Shown here piece by piece: positions 1 to 7,193 of a DNA stretch of 7,549 nt. The stretch comes from Thermoleophilaceae bacterium. Its GTDB lineage: Bacteria; Actinomycetota; Thermoleophilia; Solirubrobacterales; Thermoleophilaceae. The first letter of the stretch is position 1, and each line of letters starts with the position of its first letter. Under the pieces are notes generated by a model. The model was not told where the DNA came from. It did not search any database and saw only the letters and a list, made by a program, of their open reading frames with translations. The DNA lies in assembly GCA_013696905.1 (NCBI GenBank), contig JACCXP010000159.1, forward strand, positions 1 through 7,549. The letters run 5' to 3'. Position numbers and translations under genes: made by a program.

Positions 1-1
1 G

Positions 2-187
2 CGTGACATCGAGCACGACAACCCGGAGTTCCGCCGCCTGGAGGAGACCGTCCACTTCCTCGAGCAGATCTACGGCCGCCCGGTGAGCCACCAGGACGCC
101 GTGACCGTGGTGCGGTTCTCCCAGGTCTACGACCCGCCCTCGGAGATTCAGGAGCGCCTTCGCCGGGAGGCGCCGAGCCAGAACTAG
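2..187 (+). CDS. 3' end of an unrecognised protein (partial)
   Basis: An open frame enters from the left edge and stops at TAG (185-187), giving 61 visible C-terminal residues. The segment is charged and probably helical. Recognisable stretches are [20 protein letters not shown], then [20 protein letters not shown], ending in EAPSQN. There is no membrane segment and no cysteine. Third codon positions are strongly G/C, as in the neighbouring genes, which supports real coding. I do not recognise the family and assign no function. It ends 35 bases before the CIRCE operator, so it is on the same strand as groES but probably belongs to a separate transcription unit. The start lies outside the window. 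Confidence 0.7.
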   Translation, partial: RDIEHDNPEFRRLEETVHFLEQIYGRPVSHQDAVTVVRFSQVYDPPSEIQERLRREAPSQN

Positions 188-222
188 AGGGACTCAGAGG
201 CCTCCGGGACCTTCCCGTGCCG

Positions 223-249
223 TTGGCACTCTCGTTGCTAGAGTGCCAA
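223..249 (+). promoter_or_regulatory. CIRCE operator (HrcA binding site) of groESL
   Basis: A perfect inverted repeat, TTGGCACTC-N9-GAGTGCCAA, has arms at 223-231 and 241-249. It matches the CIRCE consensus TTAGCACTC-N9-GAGTGCTAA with one symmetrical change per arm (A to G on the left, T to C on the right), so dyad symmetry is kept. CIRCE is the operator of the heat-shock repressor HrcA, which depends on GroESL to stay active and so forms a feedback loop. Its place 40 bases before the groES start fits exactly. hrcA itself is not in the window. Confidence 0.95.
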
Positions 250-262
250 AGGTATGCAGGAT
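235..262 (+). promoter_or_regulatory. Possible groES promoter overlapping CIRCE
   Basis: TTGCTA (235-240) and CAGGAT (257-262) are separated by 16 bases and could be -35 and -10 boxes. Transcription would then begin about 20 bases before the groES ATG. The -35 box would sit inside the CIRCE element, so HrcA binding would block polymerase directly. Neither box is a strong match; this is an inference from position. Confidence 0.3.
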
Positions 263-274
263 GGACCCGAAAAC

Positions 275-279
275 GGAGG
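275..279 (+). promoter_or_regulatory. groES ribosome binding site
   Basis: GGAGG lies 9 bases before ATG 289. It decides the groES start: the same frame is open back to a GTG at 217, but that would place the CIRCE operator inside the coding sequence and add 24 residues foreign to the family. Confidence 0.85.
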
Positions 280-288
280 ATTCTCCCT

Positions 289-579
289 ATGAATCTCAAG
301 CCTCTCGGCGATCGCTTGATCGTCAAGGTGGTCGAAGAGGAGGAGATGACCGCGAGCGGCATCGTCCTCCCCGACACCGCCAAGGAGAAGCCCCAGCGGG
401 GCAAGGTGATGGCCGTCGGTGACGGCAAGGTCGGTGACGACAACGAGCGCGTGCCGCTCGACGTCTCGGAGGGTGAGGAGATCCTCTACTCCAAGTACGG
501 CGGCACCGAGATCACCGTGGAGGGCGAGGAGCTTCTCGTTCTGCGCGAGGCCGACGTGCTGGCCAAGGTCACCGCGTAA
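289..579 (+). CDS. groES: Co-chaperonin GroES (Cpn10)
   Basis: Encodes a 96-residue GroES, the usual length. GroES is the heptameric lid that caps the GroEL cavity and encloses a folding client in the cytoplasm. The protein opens with [13 protein letters not shown], the standard N-terminal strand. It then has the mobile loop (about residues 17-35) with the Ile25-Val26-Leu27 tripeptide that docks on the GroEL apical domain, at the same numbering as in E. coli. The C-terminal part carries the family pattern [11 protein letters not shown] and ends [15 protein letters not shown]. The start is ATG 289, preceded by GGAGG. It is the first gene of the operon; groEL follows after 53 bases without a visible terminator. 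Regulation by HrcA through CIRCE is expected. Confidence 0.98.
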   Translation: MNLKPLGDRLIVKVVEEEEMTASGIVLPDTAKEKPQRGKVMAVGDGKVGDDNERVPLDVSEGEEILYSKYGGTEITVEGEELLVLREADVLAKVTA

Positions 580-632
580 CCACGCCCTGCCGACGGCAGC
601 AGCGAATCTTTCAACGGAGGTAGAAGAAACTT

Positions 633-2264
<1,632 letters not shown>

Positions 2265-2294
2265 CAGGATCCGCGCAAGCGGAGCCGTTTACAG

Positions 2295-2327
2295 AGGGCC
2301 CGGCGGGAGACCGCCGGGCCCTTTGTC
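2295..2327 (+). terminator. Rho-independent terminator of groESL
   Basis: A perfect 12-bp stem (AGGGCCCGGCGG at 2295-2306 with CCGCCGGGCCCT at 2311-2322) is closed by GAGA, a GNRA tetraloop. TTTGTC follows. The T tract is short, as is usual in high-GC genomes, but the stem is very stable and sits 30 bases after the groEL stop. It separates groESL from the next unit. Confidence 0.9.
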
Positions 2328-2358
2328 GTTCGGGCAGCGCGGCATGTGCATCACAGTG

Positions 2359-2387
2359 TTGAAGTTTCATGCCAGAACCTCTACAGT
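2359..2387 (+). promoter_or_regulatory. Sigma70-type promoter of the sigma factor gene
   Basis: TTGAAG (2359-2364) and TACAGT (2382-2387) are separated by 17 bases, a good housekeeping promoter match with ideal spacing. Transcription should begin near 2394. The in-frame ATG at 2369 lies between the two boxes and so would not be in the mRNA, which supports ATG 2432 as the start of the downstream gene. It is the best-formed promoter in the window and lies just after the groESL terminator. Confidence 0.6.
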
Positions 2388-2422
2388 CTGCGCCAGGGAG
2401 AGAGACACCCGGCACCGAACCC

Positions 2423-2430
2423 GAGGAAGG
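2423..2430 (+). promoter_or_regulatory. Ribosome binding site of the sigma factor gene
   Basis: GAGGAAGG ends one base before ATG 2432; its AGGA core (2424-2427) is 4 bases away, a close but workable spacing. With the promoter at 2359-2387 it favours ATG 2432 over the upstream ATG at 2369. Confidence 0.55.
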
Positions 2431-2431
2431 C

Positions 2432-2953
2432 ATGACAGACCTCACCGACATCCGCCAGTTCAACGAGTCCTACCGACAGCTCGCCCCGCTCGCATTCCAC
2501 GCCGCCAACCGCGTTCTGCGCGACGCCGCGGCCGCCGAGGACGTCGTGCAGGACGTGTTCATGCAGCTGTGGCGCCGACCGTCGTCCTATGACCCCGACC
2601 GCGGGCCGCTCTCGCGCTACGTGAGCCTGCTTGCCCGCTCGCGGGCCACGGACCGCTGGCGGACGCGCACGGCACGCGACGCGGCGGTCGAGCGTTCCGT
2701 GCAGGAGACGCGCCTCGGCCCGGGCGCCCACGAGAGCGCCGCCGATCCCGTGCTGCGCCGCGAACGGTCGCAGACGGTGCTGCGTGCGCTCGACGACCTG
2801 CCCGGTGACCAGCGCGAGGCGATCCTGCTCGCCTACGGTCGCGGGCTCACGGCTCAGGAGATCGCCCAGGCGGTGGCGGTGCCGCTCGGGACGGCCAAGA
2901 GCCGCGTCCGGCTTGGACTGCAGAAGGCACGGATCGGCTTGCAAGCGGCGTGA
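2432..2953 (+). CDS. ECF-type RNA polymerase sigma factor
   Basis: Encodes a 173-residue protein with only regions sigma2 and sigma4, the layout of ECF sigma factors that direct RNA polymerase to a small regulon. Sigma2 spans about residues 10-80: AAAAEDVVQDVFMQLWRRP is the typical core-binding and -10 recognition stretch, followed by SSYDPDRGPLSRYVSLLARS and a basic RATDRWRTRTARD. Sigma4 spans about 112-168: LDDLPGDQREAILLAYGRGL, then the helix-turn-helix TAQEIAQAVAVPLGTAKSRV. The YDPDRG stretch recalls SigK/ECF19-like groups, but I cannot place it in a group. I chose ATG 2432, not 2369, from the promoter and ribosome site. Its stop overlaps the next gene's start by 4 bases (GTGA), so the two are probably co-translated. 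An anti-sigma factor, the usual partner, is absent on both sides. Confidence 0.92.
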   Translation: MTDLTDIRQFNESYRQLAPLAFHAANRVLRDAAAAEDVVQDVFMQLWRRPSSYDPDRGPLSRYVSLLARSRATDRWRTRTARDAAVERSVQETRLGPGAHESAADPVLRRERSQTVLRALDDLPGDQREAILLAYGRGLTAQEIAQAVAVPLGTAKSRVRLGLQKARIGLQAA

Positions 2954-3831
2954 GCGACACGCCCACCCTCACGATCCGCGAGGTGGCCAGGCGGACGGGC
3001 ATCTCCGCCCCCACGCTGCGGATGTGGGAAGCGCGCTACGGCTTCCCCGTGCCGGGTCGGCTGTCGAGCGGGCACCGTCGCTACTCGGCTGACGAGGTCG
3101 AGCGCCTGCGCGAGGTGGCCAGGGATCGCGACGCCGGGCTGTCGCTGGCCGCTGCGATCGATCGGGTGCGCAGGTCGGCCGAGGAGGTCGAGCCCTCGAT
3201 CTTCGCCGGGCTGCGCCGCCGTCGCCCGGCGCTCGTTCCCTACCTGCTCCCGAAGCGCACGCTGATCGGCCTCTCGCATGCGATCGAGGACGAGTGCTGC
3301 GCCCGGGCGGAGCGGCCGCTGCTGGTCGGCTCGTTCCAGCGTGAGTCCTTCTACCGTGACGCCGAGCCGCGCTGGCGCGAGCTCGCTCGCACCGCCGAGC
3401 TCGCGATCGTGTTCGCCGACTTCCCCGCGCGGCGCGACGTCGGGGGAGGGCTCGTCGAGCTGCCGATGACGAGCTCCGCACCGCTCGCGCGGGAGTGGTC
3501 GCTCGTGTGCGCGGCGCGCGCCTACGGCGCTTGCCTGGCCGCGTGGGAGCGTCCGGGCCAGACCGCGGTCCTCGATGCCGAGCGCGTCTTCGAGACCATC
3601 TGGACAGTCGACAAGGCGCTCGTGCGCGAGGCGGTCGGGATCGCCGCCGGCCTCGCGGCCGGCCTCGCTCCGGAGCTCGCCGAGCAGCTGCGTGCGGCCG
3701 CGGAGGAGCGCTCGGGCGACTCAGAGGACCAGCTCGAGCTCGCCACCGCCCTCACCAGCCGGATGGTGGCCTACGTCGGCAGCTCGCGCGAAGGCGCGCT
3801 GCCGACGCCCCACACCGCACGGCCTGCCTGA
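2950..3831 (+). CDS. MerR-type regulator with C-terminal DICT-like sensory domain
   Basis: Encodes 293 residues. Residues 7-70 form a MerR-type winged helix: [20 protein letters not shown] is the helix-turn-helix, and [20 protein letters not shown] is the wing region with the conserved R-x-x-x-G-x-R-x-Y pattern. Residues about 104-235 resemble the DICT sensory domain: [11 protein letters not shown], then [20 protein letters not shown], a core strand LAIVFADFP, then [11 protein letters not shown] and a terminal helix. DICT domains occur beside regulator and signalling domains and have been proposed as sensors; the ligand is unknown. The tail (about 240-293) is acidic, then Pro-rich. There is no B12-binding motif and no membrane segment. 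The GTG start overlaps the sigma gene stop, so the two should be made together. It probably binds DNA in response to a signal and controls this operon or the sigma regulon. The MerR call is secure; the DICT call is from pattern memory. Confidence 0.85.
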   Translation: MSDTPTLTIREVARRTGISAPTLRMWEARYGFPVPGRLSSGHRRYSADEVERLREVARDRDAGLSLAAAIDRVRRSAEEVEPSIFAGLRRRRPALVPYLLPKRTLIGLSHAIEDECCARAERPLLVGSFQRESFYRDAEPRWRELARTAELAIVFADFPARRDVGGGLVELPMTSSAPLAREWSLVCAARAYGACLAAWERPGQTAVLDAERVFETIWTVDKALVREAVGIAAGLAAGLAPELAEQLRAAAEERSGDSEDQLELATALTSRMVAYVGSSREGALPTPHTARPA

Positions 3832-3859
3832 GTCGCTCCAGAGGCGAGTTCGGCCCGAA

Positions 3860-3865
3860 TACACT
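3860..3865 (+). promoter_or_regulatory. -10 box for a leaderless ferredoxin transcript
   Basis: TACACT ends 7 bases before ATG 3873, which would place the transcription start at or next to the start codon. No Shine-Dalgarno sequence precedes the ATG, as expected for a leaderless mRNA. No convincing -35 box is visible near 3837-3842. Confidence 0.45.
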
Positions 3866-3872
3866 GCGGCGC

Positions 3873-4139
3873 ATGGCCTACGTGATCGCCGAGCCGTGCA
3901 TCGGAACCAAGGACAACTCGTGCGTCGAGGTGTGCCCGGTCGACTGCATCCATCCGACGCCGGACGAGCCCGACTACGACAAGGTCGAGATGCTCTACAT
4001 AGACCCCGACGAGTGCATCGACTGCGACGCCTGCGTCGAGGCCTGCCCGGTGGATGCCTGCTTCGCCGAGGACCAGCTCCCGGCCGAGTGGGAGAACTAC
4101 ACCCAGCTCAACATGCAGTACTACCAGTCGAAGGCCTGA
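3873..4139 (+). CDS. fdxA: 7Fe ferredoxin ([3Fe-4S][4Fe-4S] type)
   Basis: Encodes an 88-residue soluble ferredoxin, a cytoplasmic one-electron carrier. It opens [20 protein letters not shown], very like the 7Fe ferredoxins of Thermus and mycobacteria. By alignment with Azotobacter FdI, Cys9, Cys17 and Cys58 should hold the [3Fe-4S] cluster, and Cys21, Cys48, Cys51 and Cys54 the [4Fe-4S] cluster; Cys25 is the free cysteine. Thr12 replaces the second cysteine of a standard CxxC, which fits a 3Fe rather than 4Fe first cluster. Twenty-two residues separate Cys25 from Cys48, against 14 in the Thermus and mycobacterial proteins as I recall them: an acidic, Pro-rich insert ([13 protein letters not shown]). 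ATG 3873 is the only start giving the family N-terminus; the frame is open further upstream only as a shadow of the merR gene. It converges on mrp with 11 bases between the stops. Confidence 0.95.
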   Translation: MAYVIAEPCIGTKDNSCVEVCPVDCIHPTPDEPDYDKVEMLYIDPDECIDCDACVEACPVDACFAEDQLPAEWENYTQLNMQYYQSKA

Positions 4140-4157
4140 GCCTTACGACCTCAGGCC
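4133..4157. terminator. Inverted repeat shared by two convergent stop codons
   Basis: GGCCTGAG (4133-4140) pairs perfectly with CTCAGGCC (4150-4157) across a 9-base loop. The left arm holds the ferredoxin stop TGA (4137-4139) and the right arm holds the mrp stop (4151-4153 read in reverse). Both genes end in Ala-stop as GCC TGA G. The hairpin would form in RNA from either strand and may end or protect both transcripts. No T tract follows on either strand, so intrinsic termination is uncertain. Confidence 0.45.
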
Positions 4158-5278
4158 GTCGGTAGCGCCAGTCCCCGGACCTGCGCGGTGGGCTGCGGCG
4201 CGGGCGCTGCATCAGGGGTCGCCGCGATGATGCCGCGCGCCGCCTGGCGGATCGCCTGCGAAGCCGGAGCGCTCGGATCCTGGAGCACGAGCGGCACGCC
4301 GGCGTCGGCGGCCACGCGGAGATCCTCCTCGAGCGGCACCTTGCCGAGCAGCGGCACGTCGAGCTCGTCTGCCAGCAACTGGCCGCCACCCTCGCCGAAG
4401 ATCGTGAAGCGCTCCCCGCTGGGAGTCACGAAGCCCGACATGTTCTCGATCACCCCCATGATCTCGAGCTCGAAGCGCCTAGCCGTCTCGGCCGCGCGCT
4501 TGGCGACCTTCTGGGCCGCGGGCTGCGGCGTCGTGACGACTACGAAGGTCGACTGCGGCAGCAGCTGTGCGAGCGTCATCGAGACGTCGCCGGTGCCCGG
4601 GGGCAGGTCGACGAGCAGGTAGTCGAGCTCGCCCCAGTCGACGTCCTCGAGGAACTGCCGGATCGCCTTGTGCAGCATCGGGCCGCGCCAGACGATCGCC
4701 TGATCGGCCGCCTCCAGGAAGAACTCGATCGATATCACCTTGATGCCGCCGTGGGCCTCGAGCGGCTGGATCTTGTGATCGCCCGACACCGTCGGGCGGC
4801 CGTGGACGCCCAGCATGCGCGGCTGCGAGTAGCCCCACACGTCGGCGTCGAGGGTGCCGGCGGTCCGGCCTTCCGCGTGCAGCGCCGCGGTCAGGTTCGC
4901 GGTCAGCGTCGACTTGCCGACGCCACCCTTGCCGGAGCCGACGCAAATCACGTTGCGAACGCCCGCGAGCGCGCCATCGGGCAGGTCTGACCGCTTGACC
5001 GAGCCCTCCATCGCCTCCTTCTCGGCGCGCGAGAGGACGTCGAAGTCGACGTCGACAGCGCTCACGCCGGCAAGCGCCGAGACGTGCTGGACAACGGCCG
5101 CCTGGAAGTGCGAGCGGATCGGCGAGCCGGGCGTGCGCAACGAGACCACCACGTGCACACGCCCGTCACCTGAGACGTCGATCGAGCGGATCATCCCGAG
5201 GTCGACGATGTTGCGGCGGAGCTCCGGGTCCGCGACCGCCCGCAGCGAGCTCCTCACCTGTTCCGAGTCGAGCGCCAT
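4151..5278 (-). CDS. mrp: Mrp/ApbC-family P-loop ATPase (iron-sulfur carrier type), cysteine-poor
   Basis: Encodes 375 residues. An N-terminal MIP18/DUF59 domain (about 5-80; DPELRRNIVDLGMI at 17-30) is joined to a ParA/MinD-like ATPase. The ATPase has the deviant Walker A GKGGVGKS (116-123), a Walker A' region DADVWGYSQPRMLG (144-157) and the switch VDLPPGTGD (223-231). Mrp/ApbC/Nbp35 proteins dimerise on ATP and many carry or deliver [4Fe-4S] clusters in the cytosol. The CxxC that bridges the cluster, normally just after ENMS, is absent: residues 278-290 read ENMSGFVTPSGER. The DUF59 cysteine of the TPGCP pattern is also Ser52. Cys112 is the only cysteine. I recall actinobacterial Mrp proteins also lacking the CxxC. 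The tail (353-375) is Ala/Pro-rich. The start is ATG 5278, which shares its A with the upstream gene's TGA (TGATG); the longer open frame upstream is antisense noise. Confidence 0.93.
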   Translation of the reverse strand: MALDSEQVRSSLRAVADPELRRNIVDLGMIRSIDVSGDGRVHVVVSLRTPGSPIRSHFQAAVVQHVSALAGVSAVDVDFDVLSRAEKEAMEGSVKRSDLPDGALAGVRNVICVGSGKGGVGKSTLTANLTAALHAEGRTAGTLDADVWGYSQPRMLGVHGRPTVSGDHKIQPLEAHGGIKVISIEFFLEAADQAIVWRGPMLHKAIRQFLEDVDWGELDYLLVDLPPGTGDVSMTLAQLLPQSTFVVVTTPQPAAQKVAKRAAETARRFELEIMGVIENMSGFVTPSGERFTIFGEGGGQLLADELDVPLLGKVPLEEDLRVAADAGVPLVLQDPSAPASQAIRQAARGIIAATPDAAPAPQPTAQVRGLALPTA

Positions 5279-6360
5279 CAGGAGGATTCTGGCAGCGCGC
5301 CGGCCGCACCTGCGGGCAGCGCGCGCTCGCGCTGGAGGCGAGCAAGCCACTCCCCGGGGCGCTCGAGCTCGACGAGCGTGGGCAGGCGATCGGGGTGCTC
5401 CCAGACCTGGTTGAGGCCGGCGACGCCGGCGAGCTGCACGGCGCCGTCGCAGAACTGCTTGCCGAGCTCGTACTGGCGCATCTTGAGGTCGAAGCCGAGC
5501 AGCCGCTGCAGTGCCCGCTCCGGCGCCGAGCGGTTGCGCCGCCGCTTCTCCATCGCCTCGCGCAGGCCGGCGTACGACGCCACGACGTGCTCCCCGACGG
5601 CGTCCATCACGTGCTCCGAATAGCCCTCCACCACCGCCATCGTCGCCTGCACCCTTTCCATGACGTCGCGCTGCTCGCGCGTCTGCACGAGCGCCGCCAG
5701 CCCGCCCTCGCGGAACGTCTCGGCGATCCGCTTGGCGTCGGGAAGCGAAGGCAGCCCGCCGCCCGCGCCGCGCTCGACGCGCACCTCGACCGTGGTCAGG
5801 AACTCGCGGATCAGGGCTCCGAGGTGACCCCGCAGCCACGGCACGCCCGAGAACTCGAACACGTGGGTGACCTCGTGCAGGGCGATCCAGGTGAGGAAGG
5901 AATCGCGGTCGACCTGCATCTGCTCGACGGCGCGATCGAGGTTGGGACCGACGAACAGCAGTCGCGCGGGCGCCTCAGGCTGCAGCAGCGACAGCTCGAA
6001 CTGACCCAGCACGCGCTGCGACATGTAGCCGATCACGAGGCCGACCTCGGCCGCGAGCGCGGCTCCGGTGACCGTCTTCATCGGCCCGACGAGCGGGCCG
6101 CCGCTCTCGAGCCGGGTCGAGATCCGCTCGGTGACAGGCTCGAGCAGCCCCGCCATCGTGCCCACGTTGACCTCCGCCCAGGCGCGCCGGTCGAGGACCT
6201 CGGCGGCGGGCAGCGGGTCGGGCGGGCGCAGACCCGTATAGCCGGCCACCGGCCCCTGCACGTCGACGCTGAGCGCGGCCAGGTCGAAGTCGGTCGAGGC
6301 GACCGAGGAGTCGCCGGCCGCGAAGCGCGCGATCTGCCGGGCGAGCGACCAGTCGACCAT
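5278..6360 (-). CDS. Zincin_2 / DUF2342-type zinc-dependent metalloprotease
   Basis: Encodes 360 residues. The catalytic motif HEVTH (162-166, in ALHEVTHVFEF) is a classic HExxH zinc site: His162 and His166 bind zinc and Glu163 is the general base. EGYSEHVMD (245-253) fits the family's downstream helix and may supply the third ligand. The C-terminal pattern GFDLKMRQYELGKQFC (289-304) and NQVWEHPDRLPTLVELERPG agrees with the Zincin_2/DUF2342 family, some members of which are labelled F420-biosynthesis-associated. Its substrate is unknown and no F420 gene is nearby. There is no clear signal peptide; a hydrophobic stretch near 98-112 may be buried, so I infer a cytoplasmic protein. The start ATG 6360 gives the typical N-terminus MVDWSLARQIARF. 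No Shine-Dalgarno sequence precedes it. It is translationally coupled to mrp. Confidence 0.88.
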   Translation of the reverse strand: MVDWSLARQIARFAAGDSSVASTDFDLAALSVDVQGPVAGYTGLRPPDPLPAAEVLDRRAWAEVNVGTMAGLLEPVTERISTRLESGGPLVGPMKTVTGAALAAEVGLVIGYMSQRVLGQFELSLLQPEAPARLLFVGPNLDRAVEQMQVDRDSFLTWIALHEVTHVFEFSGVPWLRGHLGALIREFLTTVEVRVERGAGGGLPSLPDAKRIAETFREGGLAALVQTREQRDVMERVQATMAVVEGYSEHVMDAVGEHVVASYAGLREAMEKRRRNRSAPERALQRLLGFDLKMRQYELGKQFCDGAVQLAGVAGLNQVWEHPDRLPTLVELERPGEWLARLQRERALPAGAAGALPESS

Positions 6361-6367
6361 TGCTTGA

Positions 6368-6373
6368 ACGGTA
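6368..6373 (-). promoter_or_regulatory. -10 box for a leaderless metalloprotease-mrp transcript
   Basis: On the minus strand TACCGT ends 7 bases before ATG 6360, the same spacing as at the ferredoxin gene, again without a Shine-Dalgarno sequence. No -35 box is evident. The box lies in the 51-base divergent region shared with the DUF1360 gene. Confidence 0.4.
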
Positions 6374-6396
6374 GCGGCGACGAGTAAAGCGCCGAG

Positions 6397-6402
6397 TACC
6401 CT
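6397..6402 (+). promoter_or_regulatory. -10 box for a near-leaderless DUF1360 operon transcript
   Basis: TACCCT ends 9 bases before ATG 6412 with no Shine-Dalgarno sequence between them. A start near the ATG would give a leaderless or almost leaderless mRNA. It faces away from the minus-strand box at 6368-6373, so both promoters share the same 51 bases and could compete or be co-regulated. The TTGAAC at 6364-6369 is 27 bases upstream, too far to be its -35 box. Confidence 0.35.
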
Positions 6403-6411
6403 CGCTGAGCG

Positions 6412-6918
6412 ATGAGCTCCGCGACCGAAGTCCGCGCCACCCGCCTGCCGGTCAAGCCGTCCGAGGATGCCGTCGGCTACGCCAAGCTCAACGCCGTCTA
6501 CGGCGCGCTGCTCCTCACCTCGCTGGTCGCGACGCGCGAGCGCGCCCGCGCCGAGCCGATCCGTGGCGTCGAGCTCGTGCCGCTCGGCGCCGCCACCTTC
6601 GCGCTGTCGAAGGTGATCGCGAAGGAGAAGGTCGGCACGTGGGTGCGTGAGCCGTTCGTCGAGGAGCACAGCGACGGGCGGCCTGCGCGGGGTGAGGGGA
6701 TCCAGAAGGCGGTCGGCGAGTTGCTCACCTGCACGCGCTGCGTCGGCGCCTGGAGCGCGCTCGGGCTCGTCAGCCTGCGCCTCGCCTCGCCCACCGCGGG
6801 ACGCACCGTGACCAGCGTGCTCGTGGCCTCGGCCGCGAACGACTTCTTGCAGGCCGGGTTCAACTGGCTGACCGCGCGTTCGAACGCCGGAGTCCAGACC
6901 TCGAGGAAAGGCGCGTGA
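6412..6918 (+). CDS. DUF1360 family membrane protein
   Basis: Encodes 168 residues. The hydrophobic segments lie near 26-41, 55-70, 111-125 and 132-150, so it is probably a small integral membrane protein. The motif GELLTCTRCVGAW (102-114) matches the conserved GELLTCPxCxGxW core of DUF1360 as I recall it, with Cys107 and Cys110 four residues apart. WVREPFVEE (77-85) fits the second conserved block, (R)xPF. The family has no established biochemical role; members in Bacillus are associated with sporulation-period genes. The N-terminus (1-20) is polar, and the C-terminus is short and basic (TSRKGA). The start is ATG 6412; the stop TGA shares a base with the ATG of the next gene (TGATG), so three genes to 7342 form one coupled unit. 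Confidence 0.85.
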   Translation: MSSATEVRATRLPVKPSEDAVGYAKLNAVYGALLLTSLVATRERARAEPIRGVELVPLGAATFALSKVIAKEKVGTWVREPFVEEHSDGRPARGEGIQKAVGELLTCTRCVGAWSALGLVSLRLASPTAGRTVTSVLVASAANDFLQAGFNWLTARSNAGVQTSRKGA

Positions 6919-7193
6919 TGACCGAGGACCAGCGACCGGACGAGGAGCTCGGGCGGCTCGCCGACGAGCAGGAGCAGGTAGACGCGGCCGCGATGGAGGC
7001 GGGCTCGATCGGCGGCATCGCCCCCGAAGGCGATCCGGCGATGGCTCCCGTGGTCGAGGGCGGCGGCGGCGAGTCCGAGGGTCAGGAGCTCTCGGATCAG
7101 GAGCTCGTCGACAGGATCGAGGGACAGGAGATCGAGTCGGTGCCGGACGCCCACGTCGAGGGCGAGCCCGACACGTTCGACGAGCCAGCATGA
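6918..7193 (+). CDS. Small, very acidic hypothetical protein
   Basis: Encodes 91 residues that I do not recognise. It has 28 Asp/Glu, 3 Arg, 1 His and no Lys or Cys, so it should be strongly negative. Its low complexity (Gly-rich 48-51, repeated QEL/QEI units around GQELSDQELVDRIEGQEIES) suggests disorder, with a possible helix at 56-74. There is no signal peptide or membrane segment. The preferred start is ATG 6918, overlapping the previous stop; AGGAAAGG (6904-6911) serves as ribosome site, and GTG 6915 would add just one residue. The stop overlaps the start of the next gene (ATGA). Base composition matches the neighbours. As the middle gene of a coupled trio between a membrane protein and a basic protein, it may bridge or neutralise its partners; that is inference. 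Confidence 0.75.
   Translation: MTEDQRPDEELGRLADEQEQVDAAAMEAGSIGGIAPEGDPAMAPVVEGGGGESEGQELSDQELVDRIEGQEIESVPDAHVEGEPDTFDEPA

Noticed and set aside
197..217. Small hairpins (GAGGCCTC and CGGGA-CCT-TCCCG) after the first gene
   Set aside because: Stems are short, mutually overlapping in space, and no T tract follows, so I do not call a terminator.
217..288. 24-residue N-terminal extension of groES from GTG 217
   Set aside because: It would put the CIRCE operator inside the gene and lacks a ribosome site; ATG 289 has one and gives the exact family N-terminus.
2369..2431. Upstream ATG 2369 for the sigma factor
   Set aside because: It falls between the -35 and -10 boxes of a good promoter and adds a Pro/Glu-rich stretch unlike sigma2.
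3495..3872. Upstream extension of the ferredoxin frame
   Set aside because: Arg/Gly-rich shadow of the merR gene; family N-terminus MAYVI begins at 3873.
5279..5839. 187-residue N-terminal extension of mrp
   Set aside because: Arg/Ala/Gly-rich with no domain, fully overlapping the metalloprotease in another frame; the MIP18 domain begins right after ATG 5278.
5395..6387. Long plus-strand open frame (330 codons) opposite the metalloprotease
   Set aside because: Low-complexity Arg/His/Leu composition typical of the antisense of a G/C-ending gene; the minus strand shows HEVTH and family motifs.
6361..7191. N-terminal extension of the metalloprotease frame
   Set aside because: It runs antisense through the DUF1360 and acidic genes and is Arg/Pro-rich; the family N-terminus begins at ATG 6360.
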